A stretch of 64,000 nucleotides of DNA from Lentzea guizhouensis (GTDB lineage: Bacteria > Actinomycetota > Actinomycetes > Mycobacteriales > Pseudonocardiaceae). Positions 15,451 through 23,634 of this stretch are shown here, piece by piece. A program made the translations under genes and the position numbers. Numbering within the stretch: position 1 is the stretch's first letter; the number at the start of each line of letters is the position of its first letter. The notes beneath the pieces are model-generated. The model saw nothing but the letters and a program-made list of their open reading frames with translations, was not told the origin of the DNA and made no database searches. The stretch covers positions 2,108,001-2,172,000 of the forward strand of contig NZ_CP016793.1 in the NCBI RefSeq assembly GCF_001701025.1, read 5' to 3'.

Positions 15451-16656
15451 TCAGAGGTTCACACCGGCCCAACGCGCAAAACCTGAAAGCGTGTCGGTTC
15501 GACGGTGTTCGTCGCGGACCAAGACGCGCAACGTCTCGTGAACCATCGGGTGATAGCGGGTCTGAGTGGGAGCGACTTCCCTGGCTTTCGAGAGCGAGGC
15601 GAAGGCCTTGCGCCGATCACCGTGGATCAGCAACCCACGGGCCAAGTCGATGTAGTGATGCCCCACGCGTTCCTTTGGCGCGTTTCCCGGGAGAACGATG
15701 CGCTCCGCCCGCTTGATGGCCTCGGTGCCGTCGAGCAACTCGACGGCCAAGCCGACCGACCAGATGCCTACGTTTGTCGGGCCGAAGCAGAGTCGGTAGT
15801 CGTCGCGATCCACACCCATGCGCGTTGCCGCTTCTTGGGCCTGGGCGAGGTGGTCATACGCAAGTTCGCTCTGACCGGATCGTGCAGCGGCGAGTCCAGA
15901 CTTGAGATGCAGGTTTCCCCAAGTCGCGATGGTCGGAAGATCGTCGCCACCGATCCGGCCTTCGATCCGCGACCGGCTGCGTTCGAGCAGCCTGAGTGCC
16001 GAACTCCAGTCAGCGGCGCAGATCATTTCGCCCGCGCGCTGGTAGTCGCCGACCAAGACCGCCAATTCGTCACCGGAGCGTTCGGCCGCCCACTCATAGC
16101 GATCGACCGCGAGTGAGGCCAGGTCGATGTATCCAAGCTTGTACGCGAACTGGGACGCCGCGTTGTAGGCCTCGGCGAGCAGTCCGAAAGCACGTTCCTT
16201 CGGGGAGCCCTCAAGGTTGTACGTCGCCGCGCGCAACTCCTGGAGCAGGCCTGGAATCTCGGCACCGAGCCTGTCCAGGTTCACGGCATGCCGGAGCTGT
16301 GATGCCTGGTCAACTGCCAGCGCGAGTTCATCGAGACTGCGGATCAGCACGTCCTCATCCGGCCCGATGTTGTAGGCGGCGAGTTCACGTCGAATGACTG
16401 GGATGGCCCCGTGCACTCGGTGCTCTTCCCGGTTAAGTCGCGGGTAGGGCAGTTCGAGCAGATCAGCAACACCGACGTTGAGGGTGCGAGCACATGCCGA
16501 CACGAACGCCGGTGAGGCTGGTGTCCGGCCCTGTTCGACCTTGCGAATCAGGCTGACGGAGAAGTTGGTGCGGCGGGCGAGCTCCTGTTGGCTCCAGCCG
16601 GCGAACTTGCGTCCGTCGGCCACACGCTTGCCCACGCCGGTCATGTCGTCATTCAC
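15451..16656 (-). CDS. XRE-family regulator with TPR-like C-terminal domain
   Basis: This 401-residue protein has an N-terminal helix-turn-helix at about 9-65 (VADGRKFAGWSQQELARRTNFSVSLIRKVEQGR). The rest is an all-helical TPR-like array (for example AFGLLAEAYNAASQFAYKLG and ADWSSALRLLERSRSRIEG). Proteins of this shape are common in Actinobacteria beside accessory and RiPP loci, often sensing small molecules or peptides. It is divergent from the prim-pol-like gene and could control either the nuclease pair (21 bases downstream, same strand) or the lasso operon. It is less GC-rich than the late phage genes by eye. Confidence 0.8.
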   Translation of the reverse strand: MNDDMTGVGKRVADGRKFAGWSQQELARRTNFSVSLIRKVEQGRTPASPAFVSACARTLNVGVADLLELPYPRLNREEHRVHGAIPVIRRELAAYNIGPDEDVLIRSLDELALAVDQASQLRHAVNLDRLGAEIPGLLQELRAATYNLEGSPKERAFGLLAEAYNAASQFAYKLGYIDLASLAVDRYEWAAERSGDELAVLVGDYQRAGEMICAADWSSALRLLERSRSRIEGRIGGDDLPTIATWGNLHLKSGLAAARSGQSELAYDHLAQAQEAATRMGVDRDDYRLCFGPTNVGIWSVGLAVELLDGTEAIKRAERIVLPGNAPKERVGHHYIDLARGLLIHGDRRKAFASLSKAREVAPTQTRYHPMVHETLRVLVRDEHRRTDTLSGFARWAGVNL

Positions 16657-16817
16657 GGTGGACCTCCTAGCTCCTGCCTCAACGATGCCACCCGACCAGC
16701 CCGTCTCCCACCCTCCGTAAGGGCCTTGTCACTTCGTTGTCACTTCGTGCACGAGTTCGCCGACAAGATCGCTTCCAGTGACCGCATTCGCACGGTCGGT
16801 AAGGAAGGGAGACGTTT

Positions 16818-17417
16818 GTGCTGGTCAAGGGGGAATTCGCATCCCGCTCACGTCTCCAGGGCACGTCCTTGTCGTCCGTGTTCACTGCGACCTCGCGCAC
16901 CCTCTCCTGCTCGGTGCCGGTCGCTCCTGGGTTGAGCGAGCCGCAGTCGAGGTGCGGCGCTCCTGCGGCTCGCTCCCCACTCTCTCGCGATCTCGCTCTG
17001 GCTGCGAGCCAGTACGCCGAAGCTCACGGCTGGCCCGTCGACTGCCTTAGCGACGAGCTCGTACTGGAGTGCGGCGGTGCCGTTGACATCCTGGCGATGC
17101 CGATGGGGCTCGCGGGCGAGGTAGATCACCTGCTCAAGCTCCACGGCCTGACCGCGCCAGTGATGGAGATCAAGGGCGTCGGAAGGTCGTCGTGGGCGTT
17201 CTTCTGCTCACCGCGTCACATGCGCCACGCCAACGAGGCCATGAAAGCGCTGGCCCGTCATGGCGTTGAACATTTCGGTGCGGGTGCCCGCGTCCCTCTC
17301 CCACCAAGCCCTGCCTGTAACGGGCACGCGTTTAAGTGGGTCGTGGAGCCCTCACAAAGCCCACTTCCTCTTTGGGCGGCCGTCACATCCTGTGTTCTCC
17401 AGGCGCTTCGACGCTGA
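16818..17417 (+). CDS. Prim-pol-like small protein
   Basis: It has 199 residues by the first available start (GTG or ATG at 16818); a start near residue 50 is possible since the Ser/Arg-rich beginning looks non-coding. From residue 58 (ALAASQYAEAHGWPVDCLSDELVLECGG) it resembles the N-terminal part of the bifunctional DNA primase/polymerase family, with SWAFFCSP and GARVPLPPS later. The catalytic Asp pairs of real prim-pols are not evident, so it may be a degenerate homologue of the type often found next to XRE-TPR regulators in Actinobacteria. Function unknown. Confidence 0.5.
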   Translation: MLVKGEFASRSRLQGTSLSSVFTATSRTLSCSVPVAPGLSEPQSRCGAPAARSPLSRDLALAASQYAEAHGWPVDCLSDELVLECGGAVDILAMPMGLAGEVDHLLKLHGLTAPVMEIKGVGRSSWAFFCSPRHMRHANEAMKALARHGVEHFGAGARVPLPPSPACNGHAFKWVVEPSQSPLPLWAAVTSCVLQALRR

Positions 17418-17555
17418 CCTGGAGGGTCACAACTCACTTCCCCTAACTCACCCGGTCGTTTCCCCCCGACAGCACCGGGTGCATGCGGGCCGGGACCGGC
17501 GTCTGCAACGGAGCGGCGCAGGCCCCGGCCCGACCAATCGCACGGGAGATCACCG

Positions 17556-17852
17556 ATGGACAGCACACAGATGGTCGAGCATCTGCACCAGGGCGGGTTC
17601 AGACGGCTTCCGCTCGTCGATCAGCACGGGCACGTGGTCGGAATGCACCTGACGAGGTTCCTTCGCGGCGGCTACCTCGATGTCGTGCAGGTGTGGTGGC
17701 ACGACGAATCGGCTTCGTGGAGCCGAGTGCTCGACCAGTTCAACGTGGACGCGCCGTACTCGCCTCCTCAACGCCTCGGGGGGACGTCCGGTCACCTTGC
17801 AGACGTGATGGCCGCGCTAATGCCCGTCCAAGGGCGACACGCAACCGAGTAG
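17556..17852 (+). CDS. Conserved-looking small protein, unknown function
   Basis: This 98-residue protein starts at ATG 17556 after a gggagatcacc stretch. MVEHLHQGGFRRLPLVDQHGHVVGMHLTRFLRGGYLDVVQVWW reads like half of a CBS-type fold, but the match is weak. It has no signal or membrane segment. It follows the prim-pol-like gene on the same strand and ends before a strong bidirectional terminator. Confidence 0.5.
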   Translation: MDSTQMVEHLHQGGFRRLPLVDQHGHVVGMHLTRFLRGGYLDVVQVWWHDESASWSRVLDQFNVDAPYSPPQRLGGTSGHLADVMAALMPVQGRHATE

Positions 17853-17938
17853 TCGGCACGACCCCAAAGAGCCTCCGGGCTGCGGCAGCACACATCCATA
17901 TGTGCGCTCACCCAAATCCGCCGCACCTGATGAGGGGG

Positions 17939-17976
17939 AACGGCGGGACCAGGTCACACGATCTGGTCCCGCCGTT
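17939..17976. terminator. Bidirectional terminator
   Basis: A perfect 14-bp stem (aacggcgggaccag / ctggtcccgccgtt) with a 10-base loop and T-rich right side. It serves the leftward lasso operon and the rightward small gene. Confidence 0.8.
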
Positions 17977-17995
17977 TCAGCATGTCCTGTTCGGG

Positions 17996-19015
17996 TCAGG
18001 CGGTAGCGGGACGCACCTTCGGACGAACCTGCCAACCATCTGCGCACGGCGTGAACGTCGGTTCGAGACGGTCATACCGCGGCTCGCCGAACTCGTGCCA
18101 TTCATCCACCAGCTCGGCGAGCAGATCGAACGCCTCAGAGGTTCCCGCCGTCAGTCCAGCGCCGTCCGGCAGGACCACAGCGATGCTGTCCGAGGTAGCA
18201 ACGCCGATGCCCCAGCCAATCGGACCGCCCAGGCTCGCCGGCCAGTTCGTCCGGGCAAGGACGAACGCGTTGAAAGCAAGCCTCGTCGCCGTGTCGACCG
18301 GCAGGAAGTCCGCTTGCGGCGCGGCCTCCCGAACCTTGTCCAGCAGCTTGTCTGCAACATCACGCGGCTGTTCGTGAAGCATGTGCGCGCTGATCCACCA
18401 CGGGGGCGCATCCTCCACGAGACGAGAAGCGTTGACGTAGCGAACCGGCAACCCGAGTTCTGTGATCACGTCCGGCGCCATCTCGATAAAGCTGCCAGGA
18501 TGAAGCTCGCTGTTCTCGAAGTTGTCGCCGACGATGCAACGCACCAATGCGTTGGCCGACGCGACATCTGCGAGCTTGACGGGCGTAAGGACCACCGCTC
18601 CAGCCGAGGCCTGCTTGATCCAAGGCTCAGGAAGGACGTCGGGCGTCGTCCATGCAACGATTCGGTCGAATGGCGCAGCTGACGCCCACCCCCCGAAACC
18701 GTCGGCCGCGTGCACCTCGATGTTGGTGTTGTACGCCTGCCTGTGCAGTGCGCTTGCTCGCGCGACAAGGTCCGAGTCGATGTCGATCGAGACGACATGC
18801 CCATCCGCACCGACAGCCGCGCTGAGCAGTGCGCCTGAGTAGCCCGAACCAGTACCGATCTCAAGCACGCTCAAGCCGGGTTCCAGGTCCAGCATTTCAA
18901 GCATGCTTCGAATCCGATCATCGGCCGAACTCTGAGGAATCTTGCCCCCGTCGTTCGTCCGAACCCAGCTGTCGTAGTCCACGGCTTCTGCGGCTGCCGT
19001 GACGATGTCGCTCAC
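17996..19015 (-). CDS. Lasso-peptide protein L-isoaspartyl O-methyltransferase homologue
   Basis: This 339-residue protein is longer than the 215 or so of housekeeping PIMT. It has the PIMT opening VDYDSWVRTNDGGKIPQSSA, SAM motif I LEIGTGSGYSG at 51-61, VVSIDID, and FDRIVAWTTPDVLPEPWIKQ; about 130 extra C-terminal residues follow. PIMTs in lasso clusters methylate an Asp in the lasso ring, which then closes to an aspartimide; known examples are cellulonodin-2 and lihuanodin. The gene is last in the operon and starts at a GTG overlapping the B2 stop (GTGA). The ring Asp-Thr in the predicted core fits its role. Confidence 0.88.
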   Translation of the reverse strand: MSDIVTAAAEAVDYDSWVRTNDGGKIPQSSADDRIRSMLEMLDLEPGLSVLEIGTGSGYSGALLSAAVGADGHVVSIDIDSDLVARASALHRQAYNTNIEVHAADGFGGWASAAPFDRIVAWTTPDVLPEPWIKQASAGAVVLTPVKLADVASANALVRCIVGDNFENSELHPGSFIEMAPDVITELGLPVRYVNASRLVEDAPPWWISAHMLHEQPRDVADKLLDKVREAAPQADFLPVDTATRLAFNAFVLARTNWPASLGGPIGWGIGVATSDSIAVVLPDGAGLTAGTSEAFDLLAELVDEWHEFGEPRYDRLEPTFTPCADGWQVRPKVRPATA

Positions 19016-19461
19016 GTGCTTCTCCGATCCAGTTCTATAAGCGGTGAAATTTCAAGCATGATGCGGTAATCAGTGACTGACTCGGCCTCCCCAAGGGGAC
19101 GCCCATCCAGATCGCTGATCCAGGCATGCGAGGTAAATGGGAGGCCTCGAACCCCCATGCACCAGATCACCCCGCAGCGGCTGAACGAGAGCAACAACAG
19201 GGCTGCAAGAGAGCGTTCAAGACACGCAACGCGGAAGGGGATCAGTCGACTGCCGGAGTCGATCCAGCCGAACGCGCGGCTTATCTGTCTCTCGCTAGCG
19301 GCCCGTATCGCTCTAGCGGAGCACCATTTGGCCGCTGCGGTTACCCGAACGAATGGGAGACCTCGGACGGCAAGCCCCACGATAAGCGTGACGCATGCGC
19401 CGATGAGCGTGCCGAGCAAGGATGATCGCTCGGACACACCGGTGGCCATCGGCATGCTCAT
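19012..19461 (-). CDS. Lasso-peptide B2 leader peptidase
   Basis: It has 149 residues. The transglutaminase-like catalytic set is visible: Cys80 in VACLERSLAALLLL, His112 in PFTSHAWIS and Asp117. This is the standard B2 protease that removes the leader from the precursor bound by B1. It overlaps B1 upstream (ATGA at 19458-19461) and the PIMT downstream, so it is translationally coupled in both directions. Confidence 0.88.
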   Translation of the reverse strand: MSMPMATGVSERSSLLGTLIGACVTLIVGLAVRGLPFVRVTAAAKWCSARAIRAASERQISRAFGWIDSGSRLIPFRVACLERSLAALLLLSFSRCGVIWCMGVRGLPFTSHAWISDLDGRPLGEAESVTDYRIMLEISPLIELDRRST

Positions 19462-19727
19462 GGCTCGGTCCTGACGAGACGCGCCTGGTTGAGCGAGGTG
19501 ACGAGGTGTTCAAGGTCAGTCCTCACCCTTGCGGGTTCGACACCGTAGAACCCCACGACTGCCGTGACCGCGCTTTCGAGGTCACCATCGTGGTCAAGGA
19601 TCGCTGACCACATTGCGGCGGACGTGGAGTTGCCGAGGTGTATTTTTCCTGTGCGCTCGGACAGAACAACGATGCCGCCGTCATCGAGAAGGGTGTGCGA
19701 TACGCCAGGTTCAACGAGTACTCGCAA
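19458..19727 (-). CDS. Lasso-peptide B1 protein (RRE/PqqD-like)
   Basis: It has about 89 residues. I chose a TTG start at 19727 because AAAGGGGG lies at normal distance and the size suits B1 proteins; an in-frame ATG at 19820 would lie deep in the cyclase gene. The sequence (LLDDGGIVVLSERTGKIHLGNSTSAAMWS, then LVTSLNQARLV) has the PqqD winged-helix pattern. B1 binds the leader's Tyr/Pro/Leu-type motif and delivers it to B2. It overlaps the end of the cyclase gene by about 17 bases. Confidence 0.83.
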   Translation of the reverse strand: MRVLVEPGVSHTLLDDGGIVVLSERTGKIHLGNSTSAAMWSAILDHDGDLESAVTAVVGFYGVEPARVRTDLEHLVTSLNQARLVRTEP

Positions 19728-21561
19728 AACGTTCCCCCTTTGGACGCGGCTGACTTGCTGAACCAGTGTGCTGTGCGCGCAACCAGAGCTCAGCGCTAAC
19801 GAGCTCGTCGAACGCGCCAAGCGGAATCGGAAGCCCAGCGGCTGCGGTGTCGATCGTCCAGCGAACAGCTTGATCGTCGACTAGCCCACAGGAAGCCAGT
19901 TGAGAGTTGGTGAACAAGTCGTACAGAAAGTCAGAGTTGCGTTTCAGCCCCCGGTACACCAGCCCTGAGTAATCCCCCTTGGTGTTGCGACTCGTTAATG
20001 ATGCCGGAACAACACCCTCTACAGCTTCCGTCAGAAGCGGTTTCGCCCGCTCGGGTGTCGTCCTGACCCAGGCCGCGACCGACCAGCAGGCGCGAACTAT
20101 CTCGTCGTCCAAGTAGGGCGCATGGTGGTTCACGCCGAACTCGGCCGCCATGTCGGCGTGCAACCTCTGACCGCGTCCGAAGCCGATCAGCGAAAGCCAG
20201 CTCGCGGAATCACCGATGCCGAACGTGCCCGGCACGAGAGGACCGCGAGCAGAGGCTGCGTGCTCGTGCAGCTTGGACGCGACGAGCGCCCGCGCTTCAA
20301 CCGTGAGCCAGTCGGTCATCTTGCTGTAGCCCAGCCAGTTCACCAACGTGGCCCAACCCCGCGGAGCTGCTTCACCTGTCACCATCTGAACGGCAAGCGT
20401 GCGGAGCGCATCCGCATAGCTCGTGCTACGTAGAGCCAACCCGGCTCTCACCAGCGAATGCGACGGCAGATTGCGCAGCTTCGCCCAACCGAGAGCATGA
20501 CTCCACAGCTGGCGGATGGAACTCGATCCGAGATCGCCCAGGTAGGAGGGAGGCGCCGTCAAAACAGAATCGCCGCCGTCCCCACTCAGGTGGATATCTG
20601 ACTTCAACTCTGCGATCCGGCGTAGCCACCATGCGGACCTTGAGGAGGACCCCGCGAAAGCGGTGGGCTCGTCCGGTACCGACACGCTGTCCAATCCTGA
20701 ATACGGCAGCACGCGGTCCGGAATGGACCATCGAAGGTGCTTCAAGCCGGGCAGGGCTTCTGCAACGCTCGTTGCCAACTCGGAGTCTTCGACGCCTACA
20801 GCCTCCAGCGTGACCGCTGAAAGCTCACGGGATGTCATGCCAGCAGCCAGTACAGCGAGTGTCGAGGAGTCAAGACCTCCACTGAGATCGGCAGTTGCGC
20901 GCGCAGCAGCACCCACCCGCCCCGCGACGGCATGACGAAGCGCCGTGGCCAGAACCGCGCCGGCTGCGGTCAGGTCAGAGTTCGGCTCGTCAAAACGAGC
21001 GAGTGGCCAGGTATCAACTTCGCCGCGGCGTGACACCGCGAGTATCCATCCTGGCCGTAGGGCGTGGACCTCTCGCCAAGGCGAACCTGTCCACCACATA
21101 TCGGAAGCCTGCGGCACGGTCAGGTACGCCGCGAGCCAGTCGGCCGCAACGGCTCTTCCTGTTGAAGCTGCGAGCTGACTAGCTTGCGATCCAAGCAACA
21201 AACCGCCATCGGCGGCACGCGTGTAGAACACCACACGCTGACCGGCGAGATCGCCGATCACAAACGCATCATCTGGTCCCACTGCGATTGTTACGCAGCT
21301 ACCACCTACACCTGACAGTGCATCAAGTTCGCCTTTGCCCACCCGACGCGCCACGCTGGTCAGTTCGGCGTCGGTCACGCCGCTGAAGCCAAGCACGGTC
21401 AGTTGGCAGTTGGGCGCATCAGCCCGACGAACTTGATCGGCAGGGCCAGACTGGCCGTGCGACAGCCGCAACCATGCAGCGTCCGCAACAGACCAGTCTG
21501 AACCTTCTACCGCTGCGATGTGGTGAGAGCTACGGTCGGCGGGACCCGCCAACCACCACAC
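19711..21561 (-). CDS. Lasso-peptide cyclase (asparagine-synthetase-like C protein)
   Basis: It has 616 residues. The N-terminal third is a glutaminase-like domain without a catalytic N-terminal Cys. The synthetase domain has the ATP PP-loop SGGLDSS at 227-233 and SGDGGDS at 326-332; HHAPYLDDEIVRACW and the C-terminal NTKGDYSG are typical. The enzyme adenylates the acceptor Asp or Glu and forms the macrolactam with the N-terminal Gly around the threaded tail. The GTG start lies 12 bases after the precursor stop, so it is in one operon with it. Confidence 0.92.
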   Translation of the reverse strand: MWWLAGPADRSSHHIAAVEGSDWSVADAAWLRLSHGQSGPADQVRRADAPNCQLTVLGFSGVTDAELTSVARRVGKGELDALSGVGGSCVTIAVGPDDAFVIGDLAGQRVVFYTRAADGGLLLGSQASQLAASTGRAVAADWLAAYLTVPQASDMWWTGSPWREVHALRPGWILAVSRRGEVDTWPLARFDEPNSDLTAAGAVLATALRHAVAGRVGAAARATADLSGGLDSSTLAVLAAGMTSRELSAVTLEAVGVEDSELATSVAEALPGLKHLRWSIPDRVLPYSGLDSVSVPDEPTAFAGSSSRSAWWLRRIAELKSDIHLSGDGGDSVLTAPPSYLGDLGSSSIRQLWSHALGWAKLRNLPSHSLVRAGLALRSTSYADALRTLAVQMVTGEAAPRGWATLVNWLGYSKMTDWLTVEARALVASKLHEHAASARGPLVPGTFGIGDSASWLSLIGFGRGQRLHADMAAEFGVNHHAPYLDDEIVRACWSVAAWVRTTPERAKPLLTEAVEGVVPASLTSRNTKGDYSGLVYRGLKRNSDFLYDLFTNSQLASCGLVDDQAVRWTIDTAAAGLPIPLGAFDELVSAELWLRAQHTGSASQPRPKGERFASTR

Positions 21562-21573
21562 GACGATCGTCGA

Positions 21574-21720
21574 TCAGTAGTAGTACTTCCGCATGTCGGC
21601 GGTGTCTTCCCTGCCGCCGCCGTTGGTCAGGTCGACGACACCGCCCGCCTCGATGATCGAAGGCGTCTCGTACTTCTCGTTGCTGACAGACCCGCTCGGG
21701 GTCCAAGTACCGGCCGACAT
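21574..21720 (-). CDS. Lasso-peptide precursor, predicted core GGGREDTADMRKYYY
   Basis: This 48-residue precursor starts at the second of two ATGs (21720; the first is 21726), because GGGGAAGGA ends 6 bases before it. The leader (1-33) has the recognition motif YETPSIIEAG at 17-26 (YxxPxIxxxG) and Thr at the penultimate position (Thr32-Asn33). The core (34-48) has Gly1, and Asp9 as ring acceptor; the tail is Met-Arg-Lys-Tyr-Tyr-Tyr, with bulky Tyr plugs. Asp6-Thr7 inside the ring fits PIMT-driven aspartimide formation. No transporter gene is in the operon. The ring size and plug residues are predictions. Confidence 0.88.
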   Translation of the reverse strand: MSAGTWTPSGSVSNEKYETPSIIEAGGVVDLTNGGGREDTADMRKYYY

Positions 21721-21846
21721 GGCCATTCCTTCCCCGTGCGCTCACCCAGGGAGGGATCCTGGCGAACGGCAGTGGACGACGCAAGGCCGTAGCGTCGAAG
21801 TAACCCGTTTGGGTCAGCAAGATCGTCTACTGCGGGGCCGATCCGA

Positions 21847-22080
21847 TCAGGCGTCCGGCGGCTGCTCATCCTCTTTGCGAGGTCGGCAGATGTCGAGGGT
21901 CTTGCTGTCTCGGTGTGCACGGCTGATGAGTGCGGCCAGTTTGGGCGTGAGGATGACGCCGGGCCGGAAGCGAACGGCGACGGCGCCGTCGGTTGCGCGG
22001 TCGAGCGCGACGTCGACGGTTTGGTCGTCTTCGACGGTGACGAAGTCGTCGTCATCGTTGTCATCGGTCTGTCTGTTCAC
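21847..22080 (-). CDS. Small acidic protein, unknown
   Basis: It has 77 residues, starting GTG 22080 (next to gaggacacc). An Asp-rich N terminus (NRQTDDNDDDDFVTVEDD) is followed by a basic second half (FRPGVILTPKLAALISRAHR). It lies upstream of the lasso precursor on the same strand, 120 bases away. It is not a known lasso gene; it may be a phage or cargo accessory gene. Confidence 0.45.
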   Translation of the reverse strand: MNRQTDDNDDDDFVTVEDDQTVDVALDRATDGAVAVRFRPGVILTPKLAALISRAHRDSKTLDICRPRKEDEQPPDA

Positions 22081-22283
22081 GGTGTCCTCTCCGCGAACGC
22101 CCCCCAGGTAGCGCTTGTGGCGCTGGGCGTTGCTGCGCTGGACCGCCGTGCTCCCTCCCCAGGGCGTGCGGCGGCACGAGTGCTGTCGTCTCGTTTCTTG
22201 AACAACTACTCAACCTTGCCATAGGGGCGTAGCGCCACCCATGCGAGCAGGAATCCGAACGAGATTTGCGACATAAGGGATCG

Positions 22284-22347
22284 ACTACGGGGTAGCTACG
22301 GACGCTCTACGGGGTGGCACGGACGCCTACGTGATTACCCGTAGGCG
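22284..22347. repeat. Short tandem repeats and hairpin behind the repressor gene
   Basis: The unit ctacggggt occurs at 22284 and again at 22307 with similar following bases (agctacggacgct / ggcacggacgc). A hairpin cgcctacg (22324-22331) / cgtaggcg (22340-22347) closes the block just past the stop of the repressor-like gene and can act as its terminator. Confidence 0.5.
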
Positions 22348-22348
22348 C

Positions 22349-22846
22349 TCAGGCGGAGGAGCCGTCAGCGTCCTTGGCGAGAAAGGCGGCATCGTGGGCG
22401 CGCTCGCAGCCGCGGCTGTGTTCGGCGAGGGCTTCGAGTTGGCGGAGGGCGAGTCGCTGTAGGGCCGGTGGTAGTTCGCCGATGATGTCGGCGGCGCGCT
22501 GCTGGTGGATGGTCTTCTCGTCGCCGTCGCCGATGAAGTCGGTCATGAAGGCTTGGCCGAGGTCGGCGGCGTCGATGTTGAGCGCGGTGGCCATGGTCTG
22601 GATGGTCGCCAGGCGGGGAACGCGCGATCGGTTCACGGGCTTGAGCGGGCTGGCCAATGCCCCCTTGGGGTGGCCGAGCTGGCGTTCGAGCTCGGCGATG
22701 GTGAGGTCTGCGGCGCTGGGCTGCCGTTGACGTCTTTCGGCGGTGAGCTTGGCGAGTGCGGCGTTGACCATCGCGAGGACCGCCGACCGCCGTTCCGGTT
22801 GCTCGCCGGCCGCTTCGGTGGCGGCCTCGGCTGGTTCGTTCGTCAT
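22349..22846 (-). CDS. Helix-turn-helix regulator, probable phage repressor
   Basis: It has 165 residues from ATG 22846, preceded by GGGGGACGT. AAQ-type helix-turn-helix content is seen in about residues 35-95 (TIAELERQLGHPKGALASPLKPVNRSRVPRLATIQTMATALNI), as in XRE regulators of actinophages and integrative elements; the rest is helical (GELPPALQRLALRQLEALAEH). It is divergent from the early/replication genes, with a 17-bp palindrome and a TTGACA box between. This is the classic repressor/early promoter layout, so it most likely maintains lysogeny. Confidence 0.65.
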   Translation of the reverse strand: MTNEPAEAATEAAGEQPERRSAVLAMVNAALAKLTAERRQRQPSAADLTIAELERQLGHPKGALASPLKPVNRSRVPRLATIQTMATALNIDAADLGQAFMTDFIGDGDEKTIHQQRAADIIGELPPALQRLALRQLEALAEHSRGCERAHDAAFLAKDADGSSA

Positions 22847-23310
22847 ACGTCCCCCTTGAACGCCAGTTCGCGTTACTGCTGGTGGCGTCCGTCGTGCGTG
22901 GGCCTGCGTGGTGATCATTCGGCCCCGTTCGGCATGGATTTTCCCTCATGTGGTCACACGTGCGCGACCGACTGGAGTCGGACGTTCCATGGACTTTTTC
23001 ACTGAGTGAAAATACGCGACACCTTGCACAGATTCCGCATAGAAACTTGACACCCACGCAGAGTGTGATCACAGTAGATGACAGAACGTCACGTTGATAC
23101 TCACCCAAGCGGGTGATGGAGCGTCTGATCACTGGGGGTGGCATGCGCGGGATTTGCGCTGCGCGAAGACCGATTCGGAACACGTTGGCTCTGCTGGCTC
23201 GCTGGATCGCCTGGAGAGGCCGCGCCGGATGCCTGCGGGTGTCCGGCGGGGGATGTCGCTGACCAGAACCGCACACGTTTTGCTGGCCGCCGGGGAGGGC
23301 GGCCCACGCG
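22847..23310. other. Lysogeny control region between repressor and early genes
   Basis: There is no gene here. It contains a perfect palindrome (22996-23012), a TTGACA box near 23047 on the plus strand, and a small hairpin cacccaagcgggtg near 23103. The stretch is visibly more AT-rich than the flanking genes. Confidence 0.55.
22996..23012. promoter_or_regulatory. 17-bp perfect palindrome, candidate repressor operator
   Basis: TTTTCACT-G-AGTGAAAA is a perfect dyad. It lies about 35 bases before a TTGACA box that points to the early genes and 150 bases before the repressor start, so a regulator bound here could control both directions. Confidence 0.6.
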
Positions 23311-23634
23311 ATGACGAACACCGAGAGCACCACCACCGCCGTTGACGGCTCGGTTGCGCTGGACGACCTGGCGCACGATGTCGAGCTGCTGCGGATCATC
23401 GAGGAGTCCATCAAGAGGCACAGCGCGCTCAAGGACGAGCTGCGCTCACGATTGAAGAAGCGCCTGGGCAACCAGGTGACGGGCACGGTCAACGGGTTGG
23501 CCGTGGTCGAGTGGACCAACGAGTCCCGCGTGATCACCCTCGTGAAGACCGTCCAGGAGAGGTTCCCGGACGTGGCGCGGGAGTGCGAGGACATCGTGCC
23601 GGTACGCAAGTTCAGGCTGCTGCCCGCCGCATGA
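23311..23634 (+). CDS. Early phage protein, unknown
   Basis: This 107-residue protein starts at ATG 23311. It is a helical, charged protein (LRIIEESIKRHSALKDELRSRLKKRLGNQ) with a short beta end (GTVNGLAVVEWTN). It is the first gene of the rightward early operon and overlaps the next gene by ATGA. Function unknown; the size and place suit a recombination or replication accessory protein. Confidence 0.6.
   Translation: MTNTESTTTAVDGSVALDDLAHDVELLRIIEESIKRHSALKDELRSRLKKRLGNQVTGTVNGLAVVEWTNESRVITLVKTVQERFPDVARECEDIVPVRKFRLLPAA

Noticed and set aside
17996..19015. Housekeeping protein-repair methyltransferase
   Set aside because: Overlap with B2, extra C-terminal domain and ring Asp-Thr of the precursor favour a lasso tailoring role.
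21724..21726. First ATG of the lasso precursor as start
   Set aside because: It directly touches the ribosome site; the second ATG six bases later has proper spacing.
22200..22340. Left attachment site near the repressor gene, excluding the lasso cargo
   Set aside because: No copy of the tRNA 3' end is found there; the 13966 copy is exact and flanked by the expected terminator.
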